From NCBI RefSeq assembly GCF_030272615.1, contig NW_026729184.1, positions 90,802 through 154,801 on the forward strand: a DNA stretch of 64,000 nt, read 5' to 3'. Below are positions 1-10,574 of this stretch, in pieces. Source of the stretch: Cryptomeria japonica. Its lineage: Eukaryota; Streptophyta; Pinopsida; Cupressales; Cupressaceae. The first letter of the stretch is position 1. Each line of letters begins with the position of its first letter. A program made the position numbers and the translations under genes. The notes below the pieces were generated by a model. That model searched no databases and was not told the origin of the DNA. It saw only the letters and a program-made list of their open reading frames with translations.

Positions 1-2230
1 GTAAGCACGTGCAACATTTATAACTATGTCAAGATATTTCAATAAATGTCATTCTCTTTAGCCTCTATCACACCTTGTTTTGATTTTCTAGTGATATGCC
101 ACATCTTGTCATCATTACCTTACATAAGAAATAGAAACATCATCTTACAGGTTTCATGAGAGTCAACCTCAACTTAGTGCCTACTTCGACTAAAATGTGA
201 AGGATTCATGGAGTGTGGTGGATGCCACACATGAATTTATAGTAAGGAAGAAGTTTCATCCAAGCTACATAAAAGGGCATCTCTAACATTCCAAGGCAAA
301 TTGGCATCCCAATATAATATGATAAACATTTTATATATTCTCAAAACATAAAACACGTCTAGAAGGACCTGAATATCTTAGTTTCATAAATCTATTTATG
401 GTTAAGATCTTCTTTTGTAGTGTAGCCCTAGAAAAAGCTCTAGCCATTGCCAACTAAATTTTGTTCCAACATAGTTGTGTTGGAAGAATATTCCTTTTTG
501 CTTTGCACTCCATTGATCCATACCCCTTTGTGGCATAATATTTCCCATCATTAGTGAGATTTTCTTTTGCTTTTATGTTCCTTGCTAGAAGAAGTTCCTC
601 ATTTTCTATTTAATACATTGGCAACCCCCATGTGACATTGCGGTCCTCAAGACATTAGACAGACATGGTAAGAGTAGATATTACTACTTTCAACATGATG
701 ATAAGTCAACCATTTCGATTTCCATGAGGTCATCTCACTAGATAATTTGGCAAGCGTCCCATAGTCGAGTTGATCTTAAGCCATTTGTTAAAGGGAAATT
801 CGAGGTATATAGTAGGAAGGGTGTCTAATTTTAATTGTAGTGTGAACTTATGTTTCTACTTGTTCCCTAGGGTCTTAGACATTGCAACACTTGCATTTAC
901 CATTTTACGTAAACAAATAGATTAATCATCCCCAAAAATATTGACCCTAGCCTCTAGTCTTTTGGCCATCCCTCAAAGAATAATAGTTTACAAATTGTTG
1001 ATGTGTCAAAGAAGTTAAATTTGAGGTAATTGAAATTCCTTCCAACTGCCCCAATTAAGTTACAACAAAACCATATCGTCTTAAAGCATCTACCAAAATT
1101 ATGAATAGAAAGTGGGATAATAATTGCAAAGTTCCATTGATAATAATTAAGAACCTTGGGTTTGTAACTATCATGAATTAGCAAGACAATCAATCTCTCT
1201 CAAATCCAAAAGATTTAAGGGATTTGAACAAGAATCTCCAATCCAATTTGTTGTTCTTGTTTATATCTAGTTTGACTTACATTACACTTGATCCATTTAA
1301 CAAGCTGAAGAGTGGATAGCTTCTTATTAAATTAGTACTCCATCTAAGATGCATTTCCTAAGAACAAGCCCAGTTTGCCCCTAAGTAATAATCTCAAGTA
1401 GAATTGTTTGTAGATAACTTTATATAGTTGTGGATAGTATCTTATATACTATGTTTCATGGAGATATTGATTAAAAATCTTCTTCTTCTTAGGAATAAAA
1501 GTTTCGAAGGTGTTATTCAGATCTTTAAATTGACTACTTTCTTGTGTGAGTCCTCAAGTGCTACCCAAATGTTGTACCTTGCAATATGCTAGCACTTACA
1601 AAAAATGTTTCTAGGAAGCCATCAAGCTTGAGAGCCTTGTCTAGAAGCAGCTAGAGGACAACCTTTTGACTTCTTCTATGAAACATTGTTTCAAGAGTTT
1701 ATCTTCACTCTTAGAAACCAACTTGGGGATTTTATTAGTAAAATGAGACATGGATTCACCTAAGGAGTCATCTATATTGTTTAACATTCCTTTTGAAAAA
1801 GAAGACTACGTGTTTATTAATGAGCTCCTTCTCTTCTAGTATCTCTCAATATATAAATTTATCTTACTAATTCTATTCACCATTTTCCTTTCTTTTGTAT
1901 AATGATGGAAAAACTTTGAGATTTTGTTCCTGCTTTTAAGCCAAACTTTCCTAACTTTTGGTGTCCAATATATCTCCTATTTTGGAAGAATCTCTAAATA
2001 GAACCTTAATAGTCCCTTTTCTTCTAGGTAACTATCGTGGTCCATTCCAAATAGAAAAACACATTCATTCAAATAAAGCCTTTGAATATTGACAACGAGA
2101 TTGCAACCGGTTTTGACTAAGTATATACCTGGAGCATTATTAGTTCAAAATAGTTCATCTTTCTTTTGTAAGGAACTAAAATTGAAATGACATATTTTAT
2201 TAAATAGCTCTATGTTAGATTCACAACATT
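1..2230 (-). mobile_element. Degenerate LINE ORF2 remnant (endonuclease-RT linker, RT, thumb)
   Basis: Read on the minus strand in shifting frames, this stretch shows plant L1-type ORF2 features. Around 1930-1870 there is a stretch like the linker in front of RT (SKFFHHYTKERKMVNRI). Around 1660-1620 there is a relic of the KAPGPDGF motif (KALKLDGF). Near 1150 a strand ending INGT lies next to the site of the RGLRQGDPLSP box, and the FADD box region lies near 990 (QFV followed by decayed residues). The QGDPLS box is deleted here but visible in copy 2 near 58780. Frameshifts and stops are everywhere, so it codes for nothing now. It is assigned by motif order; the precise ends are not visible. 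Confidence 0.6.
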
Positions 2231-2830
2231 TACTTCTTAGCAAGGTATTGTATATTCTCTAATAGGTGGATATTCCAATCTACATCCAATTTTTCTCGAT
2301 AGTTCTTCCAAATTTGCTAGATAACTCCTTAATCCTTAAAAAGGGGTGAAAATGTTCAAGGGGAGGCTCAATAAACAAGTGGTCTTCCTAGATCCAAATA
2401 GTATAACCATTACTCACCATCCATTTTTATCACATTCGCAATAGTTGTCCAACCTTAGCATTTTTGTTCCAAATAGTAGATCCAACAAGGATATAAAAAT
2501 AAGATAATATACCCCAACCACCCTCATCTCTAATATACTTAACCTTCATGATATTTATCCAATTATTATTGTTCTTCAAAAAAAAATGTCTCATTTTGGC
2601 TATCAAGACCATATTTGTGTCTTTAATTTTGCATAATCCCAAACCTTAGAGTTGCTTAAGAAGGAAAACCTTATCCCAAGACACTAGTAAAATCCTTTGG
2701 TCTCTTTCAATTCCAAACCAATGGAAGTTCCTTTGAATCTATTTGACTTTATTAGCGAGGAATCTACTATGAATGTTATTTGGCTTTTCTAAATAAATGA
2801 TATTAATGTTTTAATGATCATCCATTGGGA
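2231..2830 (-). mobile_element. LINE ORF2 C-terminal remnant (thumb/zf-RVT region)
   Basis: The minus strand encodes an uninterrupted 70-residue piece (2642-2430) preceded by residues like FHWFGIERDQRILL and containing GLCKIKDTNM, LLKNNNNW and IKVKYI-type segments, followed by WMVSNGYTIWIWE. This is the usual order after RT in plant L1 ORF2 (thumb, then zf-RVT, with the W.SNG..I.FW signature). It lies 5' of, not 3' of, the RT remnant at 1-2230 on the same strand, so it must come from a separate LINE copy or a rearrangement. Copy 2 has the same piece at 60336-60121. Confidence 0.55.
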
Positions 2831-3480
2831 ATCCTTGATCCTCCATGATGTGGCATCCAAGTGTATTATAACATGTGATTAAATAGGCCAACCTAGGCCT
2901 TATTATAAGTAATTTAATGTAGAAGCAAAAGGATAATAGTGAAAATTTTGAATTAGGTTAATAAACTATTAGTGGGAACTAGATTCAAATGTATCACAAA
3001 GGATTGCACTAGGGATTACATACATAAAACGTAAGTATAATAGTAATTTCATTTAACAAATAAAGAAAAATGATACATATATTTTATATAAATATATATA
3101 TGACCATAATAAATATACAAGTAAATGGATTTGTAAATTGAATCAATTATCATATATAAATATTGCAAATAATATACTAAATTAACATACTATTAAATAT
3201 AACTAAATAAATTTAAAACTGAAAACAAATAATGATTCTATGGCAAGCAAAATGAGTGGGATCACTTTCTCCTCCATTTACTCTAACACTCCCTAATTAA
3301 CAACAACTTTTTATTATTTTAGTATTCTTTGTTCAAAACTATAATCTCATTTGACATCTAAAATCGTTACTTCTACATTTTAATAAATATGTAAAATACT
3401 TTTTTAAATAATATTATAAACCTTATCTGTATTGTATAAAAATACTAATTTAAAAACAATTAATAGGTGTACACCAAACA
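2831..3480. other. AT-rich spacer, no gene seen
   Basis: This stretch is very AT-rich non-coding sequence with short ATATAT runs near 3075-3105. In copy 2 the equivalent run has become a pure (TA)n tract. No ORF, RNA gene or terminal repeat was recognised. Confidence 0.6.
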
Positions 3481-4060
3481 AAAGCAAAGTAAACAAATCC
3501 TTGATAACAAACATACCGACTCCCACAAAAGCTAAAACAGTATTATAGTCGTCTGGGATGTGGAAGATATGTAATGAGACGACTGGTGGGAAGGCGAAGG
3601 TATATAATTATTTGCTATTCTATGGAATTTCATTCACAAGCGTAGAATTTCATGGCTGGACATTATTTTATAAAGAATTCTTCGAGCTTGCGGACAAAAC
3701 AAAGGCTTTATATCTCTGTTTTAATAGTTTCTTAATATTTCTTCAGTTTGTCTTCTACTCTCGCCAACTGCTTACCTTTAGCAGCGTAGACTTCTGACCA
3801 TTTCCCATGGTTGAGCAACATTTTAATAAGAATTCAAGGAGCCTGTGGACAAAACAAATGCTTTATATTTCTTTCTTATCTGTTTCTTAATATTTCTTTA
3901 GTTTGTCACTCATTCAATCACAGCCCATCAAGATGACCACCCATTTCTCAATAGGTTAGAAAATTGTGCATTGACAGAGACTAGATTTGAATGGCGAACG
4001 CAGCAGGACATTTCATAGTCTATTTAAGTTTGCACTACAAAACTTTCGGATTGTCAAGTA
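3480..4060 (+). repeat. Dispersed non-coding repeat related to the host block
   Basis: The segment carries the string GACTTCTGACCATTTCCCAT (near 3790), then CCCATCAAGATGA and a GTGCATTGACAGAGACTAG stretch. Close relatives stand in the same order at about 20030-20290, 42545-42810 and, more weakly, 47280-47400, and identically at 61200-61790. A 79-codon ORF at 3558-3797 is open in both copies of the long repeat, but no family resemblance is visible and it is not called as a gene. Confidence 0.55.
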
Positions 4061-4111
4061 CGTTCAGTTCTTGGAAATGCCAAAATAATATAGTAATTAT
4101 AATAGGAAATT

Positions 4112-4184
4112 TGATATATATATATAGACATGTATATATATGATATATATGTATATACATGTATACATGTATATATGTATATGT

Positions 4185-4217
<33 letters not shown>

Positions 4218-4252
4218 TATATATGTATACATATATATATACATATATATAA
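4112..4252. repeat. TA/TATG/CATG compound microsatellite, short allele
   Basis: About 140 bp of TA, TATG and TACATG units lie between GAAATTTGATATA and ATAATTTTAA. The partner tract at 61831-62201 is about 370 bp long. All ORFs reported in it are low-complexity Tyr/Ile repeats and are not genes. Confidence 0.95.
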
Positions 4253-4404
4253 TTTTAAAAGATGTTTATCTTTCACATTATTTAATATGAATTATTTTTG
4301 TTAATTTGGATTTATTATTATATCAGATTTGAAAATCTATTTGAGTTAAATTAGATTTTTAGATTTTTAGAACAACATACTTACTCAATGGTATTACAAA
4401 TTAT

Positions 4405-4423
4405 TTCAAATTATTTCAAATGA
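4405..4423 (+). repeat. Target-site duplication, left flank of LINE
   Basis: The 19 bp TTCAAATTATTTCAAATGA reappear at 8138-8156 with one change (A to C), bracketing the LINE body. The length is typical of L1 target-primed insertion. Confidence 0.75.
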
Positions 4424-4516
4424 TTAGAAAAGGGGTGAAAATTTATTCAAACACAAAAGTGATACAAACAGAGAGCCCAGATGAGAGTACTGGAGAACCC
4501 TATCAATATCCACTAG

Positions 4517-4975
4517 CTAATCTAGCATAAGAGCCATATCAGAAGGCAATTGCATCCTATCCATTATATTCCAACCCTGCATTTGATCCGAGACCCATTT
4601 GGCCAAACAATCTGCAACCCCATTCCACTCCCTGGGAACGTGTGTGAAAGTAACTGAATCTAGGGAGCAACAAAATTGAAGAATCTGACTGATAACTAAA
4701 GCCAAGTGCCAACTAACATCCCCATGCTCCTGCATGGTTAGCAAATTCACCACCACATAAGAATCAGACTCACAAATAATTTTGTGCCAACCAAGAGCAG
4801 AACAATGTTGAACAACATAAAAAATGGCAAGAGCCTTCCTTAAATTATTTGTATTAAATCCCTTATAGTTGGAGAAAATAAATTGAACATCCCCAGAACT
4901 ATCCTGCCCAACACCACCAATATCAACATTCCTAGGGTTCCCCAAAGATGAACCATCAGTGTTAACTTTTAACAC
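4517..4975 (-). pseudogene. LINE RNase H domain
   Basis: A 152-codon open stretch on the minus strand with a plant LINE-type RNase HI domain. It starts LKVNTDGSSLGNPR (first catalytic Asp, glycine-rich strand), then has GGVGQD, an ALAIFYVVQ helix, ESDS (catalytic Asp) and HVPREWNGVADCLAKW near the end, matching H..RE.N..AD.LA. The second acidic residue expected at the start of the helix (A-E-x-x-A) is not obvious, which would inactivate it. It is the 3' domain of the LINE at 4424-8137 and not an independent gene. Its open frame reflects recent decay. The partner in copy 2 has two stops, at 62681-62683 and near 62547. Confidence 0.8.
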
Positions 4976-5162
4976 ACCAAGAGGAGGGGGAGTCCACCGA
5001 CCCTTCTAATTAACCCACCATAATGGATGTCTGCACCTACCTCTTCCACCCTACCCACCAAACATCGGAGCACCCCCTTGAAGACGAAGAGTAAGACAAG
5101 TGCATATAGCAATATCAACGGGATCCACGTTGCTAGTCAAATCACACTTAACCACAACAGTC

Positions 5163-6174
5163 TCACAAAGAGAATGAATAATTTTCCACCACAAGTATGT
5201 GGCATCCATCCTTATATCCTGAAAAATCCTCCAATTCCTTTCTAGCCAAACATGCTAGATGCTTAAGGACTAAGAGCCCAAGAAACATGAAGATAAGGGG
5301 TTTCAGCATGGGACTTATCCTAATGCACCCAGAGCTCAAACAAAGAAGAAACGTGGCAGCAAGTCTTACCCCCAACACCCCACCAAAAGTGACATAGTTT
5401 CTCAGAAAAGCAGCACTAAAATAATAGATGAGAGATAAATTCCTCACTAATGTAACGCAAAACACAAATTGAAGGGCCTTGAAAACCCCATTTGCAAAGA
5501 TCATCCTAGGTAAGACAACAATTGTTAACCACAAGCCACAAGAAGAAATTACATTTGGGCTAGGAAAATTTATTCCAAACCTACTTCCACAAAGGCACCT
5601 TAATATCTACAAACAACTGTCTGTTAAGCTACAAGTAACCTGCAGAAATAGAGTTTATTCCAGATGACTCACTACCCCAGGCTAGGACATCGAGTCCTCC
5701 TAAGGAGATGCCCACCCTAGAAGCCAGAATATGAGTCAACTCAATTTGATCCTTGTCTGACCCAACTAGTGGCCAATCAGAAGAATCCTTCCATTTGTAA
5801 CCAACAACCTGACCAAAATGTTGAGCAGTCTTATAGTGCACAACTTTATCCTACCTAGGTGAAATAAAGCAATCACAAAGAGCCTACAAATGCAGATACA
5901 TGGAAAGAAGAGAGTGATTACCATCCGAAGAATCCATTCAAAAGAGAGCTTCAAATCCCTAACTGCAAATCCAAAAATATCTCTCTTAACCAGCTAGGTG
6001 CCAGTCTTCAAAGTATTCCAAACCATAGACCCTCTACTCTCCAAATAATATTGAGGAACATCCAAATAGATAGTTCTTAGTAAATACTTGTGCATGAGAA
6101 TACAGACCAAAGATAATATTGATTGGCACACCAATCCTAATATAGGTTAGTTGCAGGAACCTGCCCAAACAAGA
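5163..6174 (-). pseudogene. LINE ORF2 linker/zf-RVT region, broken
   Basis: Minus-strand sequence between the nested TIR element and the RNase H domain. Fragments such as DWCANQYYLW and SRGSMVWNTL-like residues (6120-6000) and the 5534-5163 reading frame (WLTIVVLPRMIF..GVFKAL) sit where the zf-RVT domain of plant L1 ORF2 belongs. At least three frame changes occur, so it is non-coding now. The last frame contains a NYVTFGGVLG stretch and a C..C pair, but no intact zinc site was traced. Confidence 0.6.
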
Positions 6175-7164
6175 GGGTGAATTCACAATACTGGTTCCCA
6201 CTTTTTGACCAACTTTGACACTTAGATGAATATTTTGAAAAAAAACTTCGCTTTTTGACACCTATAACTTTTAAACCGTTAAGAATTTGTAGATGATATA
6301 AACTAGTGATTTTTAGCATCTTGTTTGTAGATTCTAAATTTGTTTTTTTCAAATTTGTTTGAATAAATTTTTATTGATTTTTCCATCTCCCTCAAAAAGT
6401 AGTTTTTTACAGCAAACAACATTTTTCCAGAGTGATGTGTATCCCAAAACGCATAATTTTTTTTTATAAATGATAAAAATTTAATTATTTTGAATTTTGG
6501 TTTGTAACATCAATACCCAGGGCATGCAGTTGGTTTGATAGTGATATGTTGAATATTTTTCATTTTATTAAGTTTTGAAGTTTGACTAATTATAATTCAG
6601 ATATAGGTGTACGTTTGAACACATAACTTTTTCTATATATATCAAAATTCAATTTTCTTTTTTTTTAGAAAGAAAACACCAATACCTAGTGCATAGATAT
6701 TTTTCAGAATTTTTTTGAATTAGTTTACTATTTTTCTCAATGCATTTGACAAAGAAGTTCATGTTCGGTGAAAAACCTACATTCATAAGAAATTAAATAA
6801 AAATATATTAATGAAATTAAATATATTAAAAGTTATACTATTTGGAAAGCTTATAATAAGGACTAAATACTTTTTAAAAAAAAGTTTTAAATGAATTAAT
6901 TTGACCCCCCAAAAGCTAATGTAAAATTGATTTTTTATCACCATTTGATAGATGCAAAGGAGACTCCATTGCAAGTATGATTTAGAAGTAGAGAGGTTCT
7001 CTCCAATAAATTTTGATCTAAGAGCCTTTGATTTAACTCTCTTCAATTAATTACTTCAAATGAGACCTCTTAAAGCTTAAATCATTCTATTTTTTAAAAA
7101 ATGTACGATTTCAACAAAAATCTGGATGTACCAAAAAGTGGGAACTAGCTTTGTGAGTTCACCC
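6175..7164. mobile_element. Non-autonomous TIR DNA transposon (990 bp) nested in LINE
   Basis: The left end GGGTGAATTCACAATACTGG matches the reverse complement of the right end, GGGTGAACTCACAAAGCTAG. The match continues through TTCCCACTTTTTG, giving terminal inverted repeats of about 33 bp with about five mismatches. The flanks share AAGA (6171-6174 and 7165-7168), a possible 4-bp target duplication. LINE coding sequence stops at one end and resumes at the other. The interior is AT-rich with no transposase, so this is a MITE-like deletion derivative. The superfamily is undetermined: the duplication is too short for a typical Mutator element and the termini do not match CACTA. Confidence 0.75.
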
Positions 7165-7481
7165 AAGATAGAAGAATGGAGGACAAGACTCCCCTCCTTT
7201 CGAGGCCAACAAACAAGTTCCCACTTAATTAGGCTCCATTTGGAATTCTACAAAGTATTGCTCCAAAGAAACTGGCATGAGAGGGCATCAAATTCCTTAA
7301 GAAAATACACAGGAGCTGCCAAGACCATGTTTCTTTGAATAGCAAGAGCCTGAATCACCAATTGAAGAAAGGTCACCCAAGCAGTAGTAGACAACCACCT
7401 ATGGGTCCAATTATTAACCTTCCAATGCAACTTATCTAGCAAGTCCTTCCAAAATAGACTAGGTTGTCTGCCAATAGCCAT
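7165..7481 (-). pseudogene. LINE RT thumb region
   Basis: The minus-strand frame 7481-7248 reads MAIGRQPSLFWKDLLDKL, then WKVNNWTHRWLSTTAW, VTFLQLVIQALAIQ and YFLKEFDAL..FLW. This is the typical thumb of plant L1 RT (LW..LI.K...KL..W....LS.AGR..L..SVL.A...Y). It sits between the RT palm and the zf-RVT region in the expected order. It is cut on its 3' side by the TIR element. Confidence 0.8.
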
Positions 7482-7745
7482 AGGAATGCCCAGATAAACA
7501 AAGGGGAGAGATCCAATTTAAAATCAAAGGATGTTAGTAATCCTCCTCTGGATAGGCTCTAGAGTATTAAAAAAATAAATTGAGGATTTATGCTCATTGA
7601 CTTTTTGACTTGAAGCAGCCAAATAAATATCCAACATTCTCCTGAAGGTCACAACTTCATGAATTCTTGCAATCCCCATAAGAGAAGTATCATCCACAAA
7701 CTAGAGAGGAGGAAGCTTAGGTATCCCATTACCCTGACTCCAACC

Positions 7746-8093
7746 CTAAATTTGATCTTGGGAAACCTGAGATTTAATTAATCTATAAAGGCTCCCAACC
7801 ATAATAATAAACAAATAGGGAGAAAGGGGATCCCCTTGGTGAAGACCCCTAGAGGCTCCAAATAACTCAAAAGACTCACCATTTAGAATAACAAAGAAGG
7901 AGGTAGACATGACACAACTCATAGTCAAACTAACCCACTCTGGGACGAAGCCAAAGGCAAGAAGAATCTTCCAGAAAAAGTGCCACTTAAATCTTTCATA
8001 TGTTTTAGCCATATCTAGGTTGATGAACATAGATCTCTCCTTGGAAATTGCCATAGAGTGAATAGCTTTAGAAGCAACAACCACCCCATCCAA
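7746..8093 (-). pseudogene. LINE reverse transcriptase palm, partial
   Basis: The frame begins DGVVVASKAIHS, then SMFINLDMAKTYERF (RT motif A region, normally K.D..KAYD), FSPEW-like FVPEWVSLTMSCV, FVILNGE and RGLHQGDPLSPYLFII (motif B). All are standard for plant L1 ORF2. The KAYD motif reads KTYE, so a catalytic Asp has changed to Glu. The (F/Y)ADD box should follow within 7745-7660, and on the minus strand LVDDTSLMG can be read near 7705-7680 after a frame change. Truncated and broken, so a pseudogene. Confidence 0.88.
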
Positions 8094-8137
8094 ATTTATC
8101 TTTTAGCTACAAAACCGCATCGCTCATCTGAGATCAC

Positions 8138-8156
8138 TTCAAATTATTTCAACTGA
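8138..8156 (+). repeat. Target-site duplication, right flank of LINE
   Basis: TTCAAATTATTTCAACTGA repeats the left flank (4405-4423) with one mismatch and marks the truncated 5' end of the minus-strand LINE. Confidence 0.75.
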
Positions 8157-10284
8157 ATATTAATTTTAAATTGATTTTTTAAAATCAAATTTAGAAGTAA
8201 GTCCATGATAAGTTTAGATTATTTGGAGTAGTTTATTTCAAGGTTTTTTTGTTCTTATATATGCATCACATCTTTTACCTAACCTAATCAAACTTGCTTT
8301 TTACTTAGGCTAAAGACACCTTATACTTTTTTCAAATCTAATACACTTTTCCCATCTAATTGTTCTAAGATAAGTTTAAATACTTATTTCCATAATTTTA
8401 TTTATGTCATGAGCTACTCTTCAATCTAATCTTCCATAGAAAATGAATTCTTTATTAAATCCTAGTATGGTGTTGGGACCAACATGAGTAATCAAGAATA
8501 TTATTAATTTTATACATGTGGCCTAACAAGAAATTACATTTAGCAATTGACACACCTTCATTGATGCATTTACGCATTGTGAATTTTTTAACCAATTACT
8601 AAATCTTATTTACAAGGATTTGGAGGGATGTCTTCATGGCACATAATTTTTTTTAGTATCTTATACCTTTATAGAAATGTTCTAACTTTTTTCCTCCAAA
8701 CCATTTCCCTCTTCCAATCCTAACTAGATAAGTTTGAAGACCACTACCACTATTGACTCATTTTTTATTCCTAATCATTTCCTATTAGTGCTAGTCTCTA
8801 ATATGGCCTACACAATTGTTACACTCCTCTTCTTATGAACATAACAATTTTTTCCATTCCTTTTAGTTTTTATCCACATAATCCTATCACTATTATAACC
8901 ATTAGGTTTTCACATTCTCTATTACCTAACTGGCCCACATTTTTGGGGGGCTAAAGATAATACATTTTATAAAATTTATTTTGAAATAACATATAATCAT
9001 ACTATACTAGTTATTCTAAAATGAGATTAATTACTCATTGCTAAATAAGTGGACAAAGTCTGTAAACCAAAAAGTATCCAAAGGTATCTTTTGATTCATT
9101 TACATGTAACATGAACATGGGATAATGTGTTCACATTATAGAACTTGCATGCTCTGACTTGGTAGTCACTTTTTAACTAATAAGTCATAATGTAAGTGTG
9201 TAATAATAATTTTTACCCTTCCTTACATTTAAAGTGTTATCTCTCATGCAAGAGTAATTTCTACAGACCTCAACTCTCTCCTCAAATCGTTTCTTGTTGA
9301 GGTCACCTCTTCTAATAAAATTTAATTTCTCTCTAGATTCATCATCAATGTGTCTCAAATAGATAGATTTTCTAATTTCATCATCCAACCCATTTCAACC
9401 TCTTCTAATAACAAACAAATATTGGTTTTCATGATCCTCTAAAATCCCATCCTCCATGATCCTTTCTATACATGACTTTTCAATAAAATTGGTATTATCC
9501 AAGAAGAAAAATTCTATTTTATTGCATGTGGCCATGGAATTTGTATTTAATCCTATGAAACAATACAAGCTAATTCTTTTAAGGTTGATGTAAACAAATT
9601 TAAATTATATTTATCATTTTCATAATCATAAGTTTGATACAAAACTTTAAAATTTAAGTAGGAATTGGTTACGATCTTCACATGTTTTCTCATGAAATGT
9701 AGGTAAGACATATGCGGATGTCTTTTCATAAGTATAAAATTTCTCTTGGGACTCGAAGCTATAGGCTATAAAAATATTTGATTTGCAACTTCTTCCTCTT
9801 CTCTTTCTATCATCACACATTTTATTTGGCAATGTTATAACATTTTCTAAAGGAGTCTCTTGGTTTGTTCATCAACTATTTAAGTAGGATCTTACCAACA
9901 CTAATGCTTGGGATTTTTAAGCTAAATATTTCCCAAAAACTGTGCCAAAAATTCAAAAGGGGTTGTTGAAAGTGTCATAATCCCTTTTCATTTAATCATT
10001 TATTGATATGGGGGTGTCTAAAGAATTTTTTTGTAAGCACAGTTTCACGGTGTCATATGATGGTTCTTTAAAGTCCTATTATGGTTTTGAAATCTATCCT
10101 ATGATAACAAATTTAAACTCTATCTTATTTTGTACTTGATTGGACTATTATTTGTAGAGAATGAACTCCTAAGTAAACATGGTCTATAGGAACCAATTAT
10201 TTTTCTTTATATCTAATTCAAAGTGGTGATAGAAGAGATAAATGAAAACTTGCAAATAAACTAATCTATTTCAACTTGCAAAAA
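8157..10284. other. Gene-free AT-rich spacer
   Basis: Both strands were examined. Only short chance ORFs under 70 codons occur, without recognisable motifs, and no terminal repeats or RNA genes were found. A short G-run (TTTTGGGGGG) lies near 8940. Confidence 0.55.
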
Positions 10285-10525
10285 TTGAAATCTATTTTAA
10301 CTCACACCTTAGCAATGAATTAAAGTTAATCTAGATCACATGATCCCAAATCTCAACAATCATGAATAAATTTCCAATTTCAAATGATTTCTAAAGATAA
10401 TTTTGAAAGGAGAAAAATGCATGAAGACTTCATGCTAACTAACACCAACTAATATCATAACCAATTAAAATTATACAAAATAATGAATAAATAACCAAGA
10501 AATAACTATTATTCTTTATAATATT
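10285..10525 (+). repeat. 240-bp direct repeat, left arm
   Basis: This arm matches 11651-11890 (offset about 1366) with moderate divergence. Shared strings include TTTTAACTCACACCTT, ATGCATGAAGAC and CTAACTAACACCAACTAAT. The two arms bracket a LINE ORF1 fragment. The partner block at 35707 onward has only one copy, matching the right arm. Confidence 0.8.
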
Positions 10526-10574
10526 TAGAAATATTTGAATGGAGAGAATAGGTGAGAAGGAAAATTTGAATTCG

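Larger units (their letters stand above)
1..5684 (+). repeat. Long direct repeat, copy 1 (partner at 57648-63634)
   Basis: From the first base to about 5684 the sequence matches 57648-63634 in the same orientation and order, with only a few percent substitutions by eye. The match runs through LINE remnants, non-coding sequence, a microsatellite and the 3' part of a LINE, so it is a segmental duplication and not one transposon. Its left limit lies outside the window. On the right, copy 1 continues into the rest of the LINE, while copy 2 is cut at 63635 by an LTR element. Copy 1 is about 300 bp shorter, mainly because its TA microsatellite is shorter and it has a small deletion near 1117. Confidence 0.93.
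4424..8137 (-). mobile_element. 5'-truncated L1-type LINE with nested TIR element
   Basis: Minus-strand L1 ORF2 remnant. Starting at 8137 it reads in order: RT palm (8093-7746), thumb (7481-7165), zf-RVT region (6174-5163, interrupted by frameshifts) and RNase H (4975-4517). It is bounded by an imperfect 19-bp target-site duplication. The 5' end is inside RT just before the DGVVVA..AIHS motif, so endonuclease and ORF1 are missing, as in normal 5' truncation. No clear poly(A) remains at the 3' end; the minus strand ends CCCCTTTTCTAA at the duplication. The insertion predates the segmental duplication, because copy 2 holds the same 3' end at 62374. Confidence 0.85.

Noticed and set aside
3558-3797. 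79-codon ORF open in both copies of the long repeat
   Set aside because: The two copies are nearly identical DNA, so shared openness is not evidence of selection. No motif is visible, and the region is part of a dispersed non-coding repeat.
4035-4244. Minus-strand ORF with many Tyr and Ile residues
   Set aside because: Same microsatellite artefact in copy 1.
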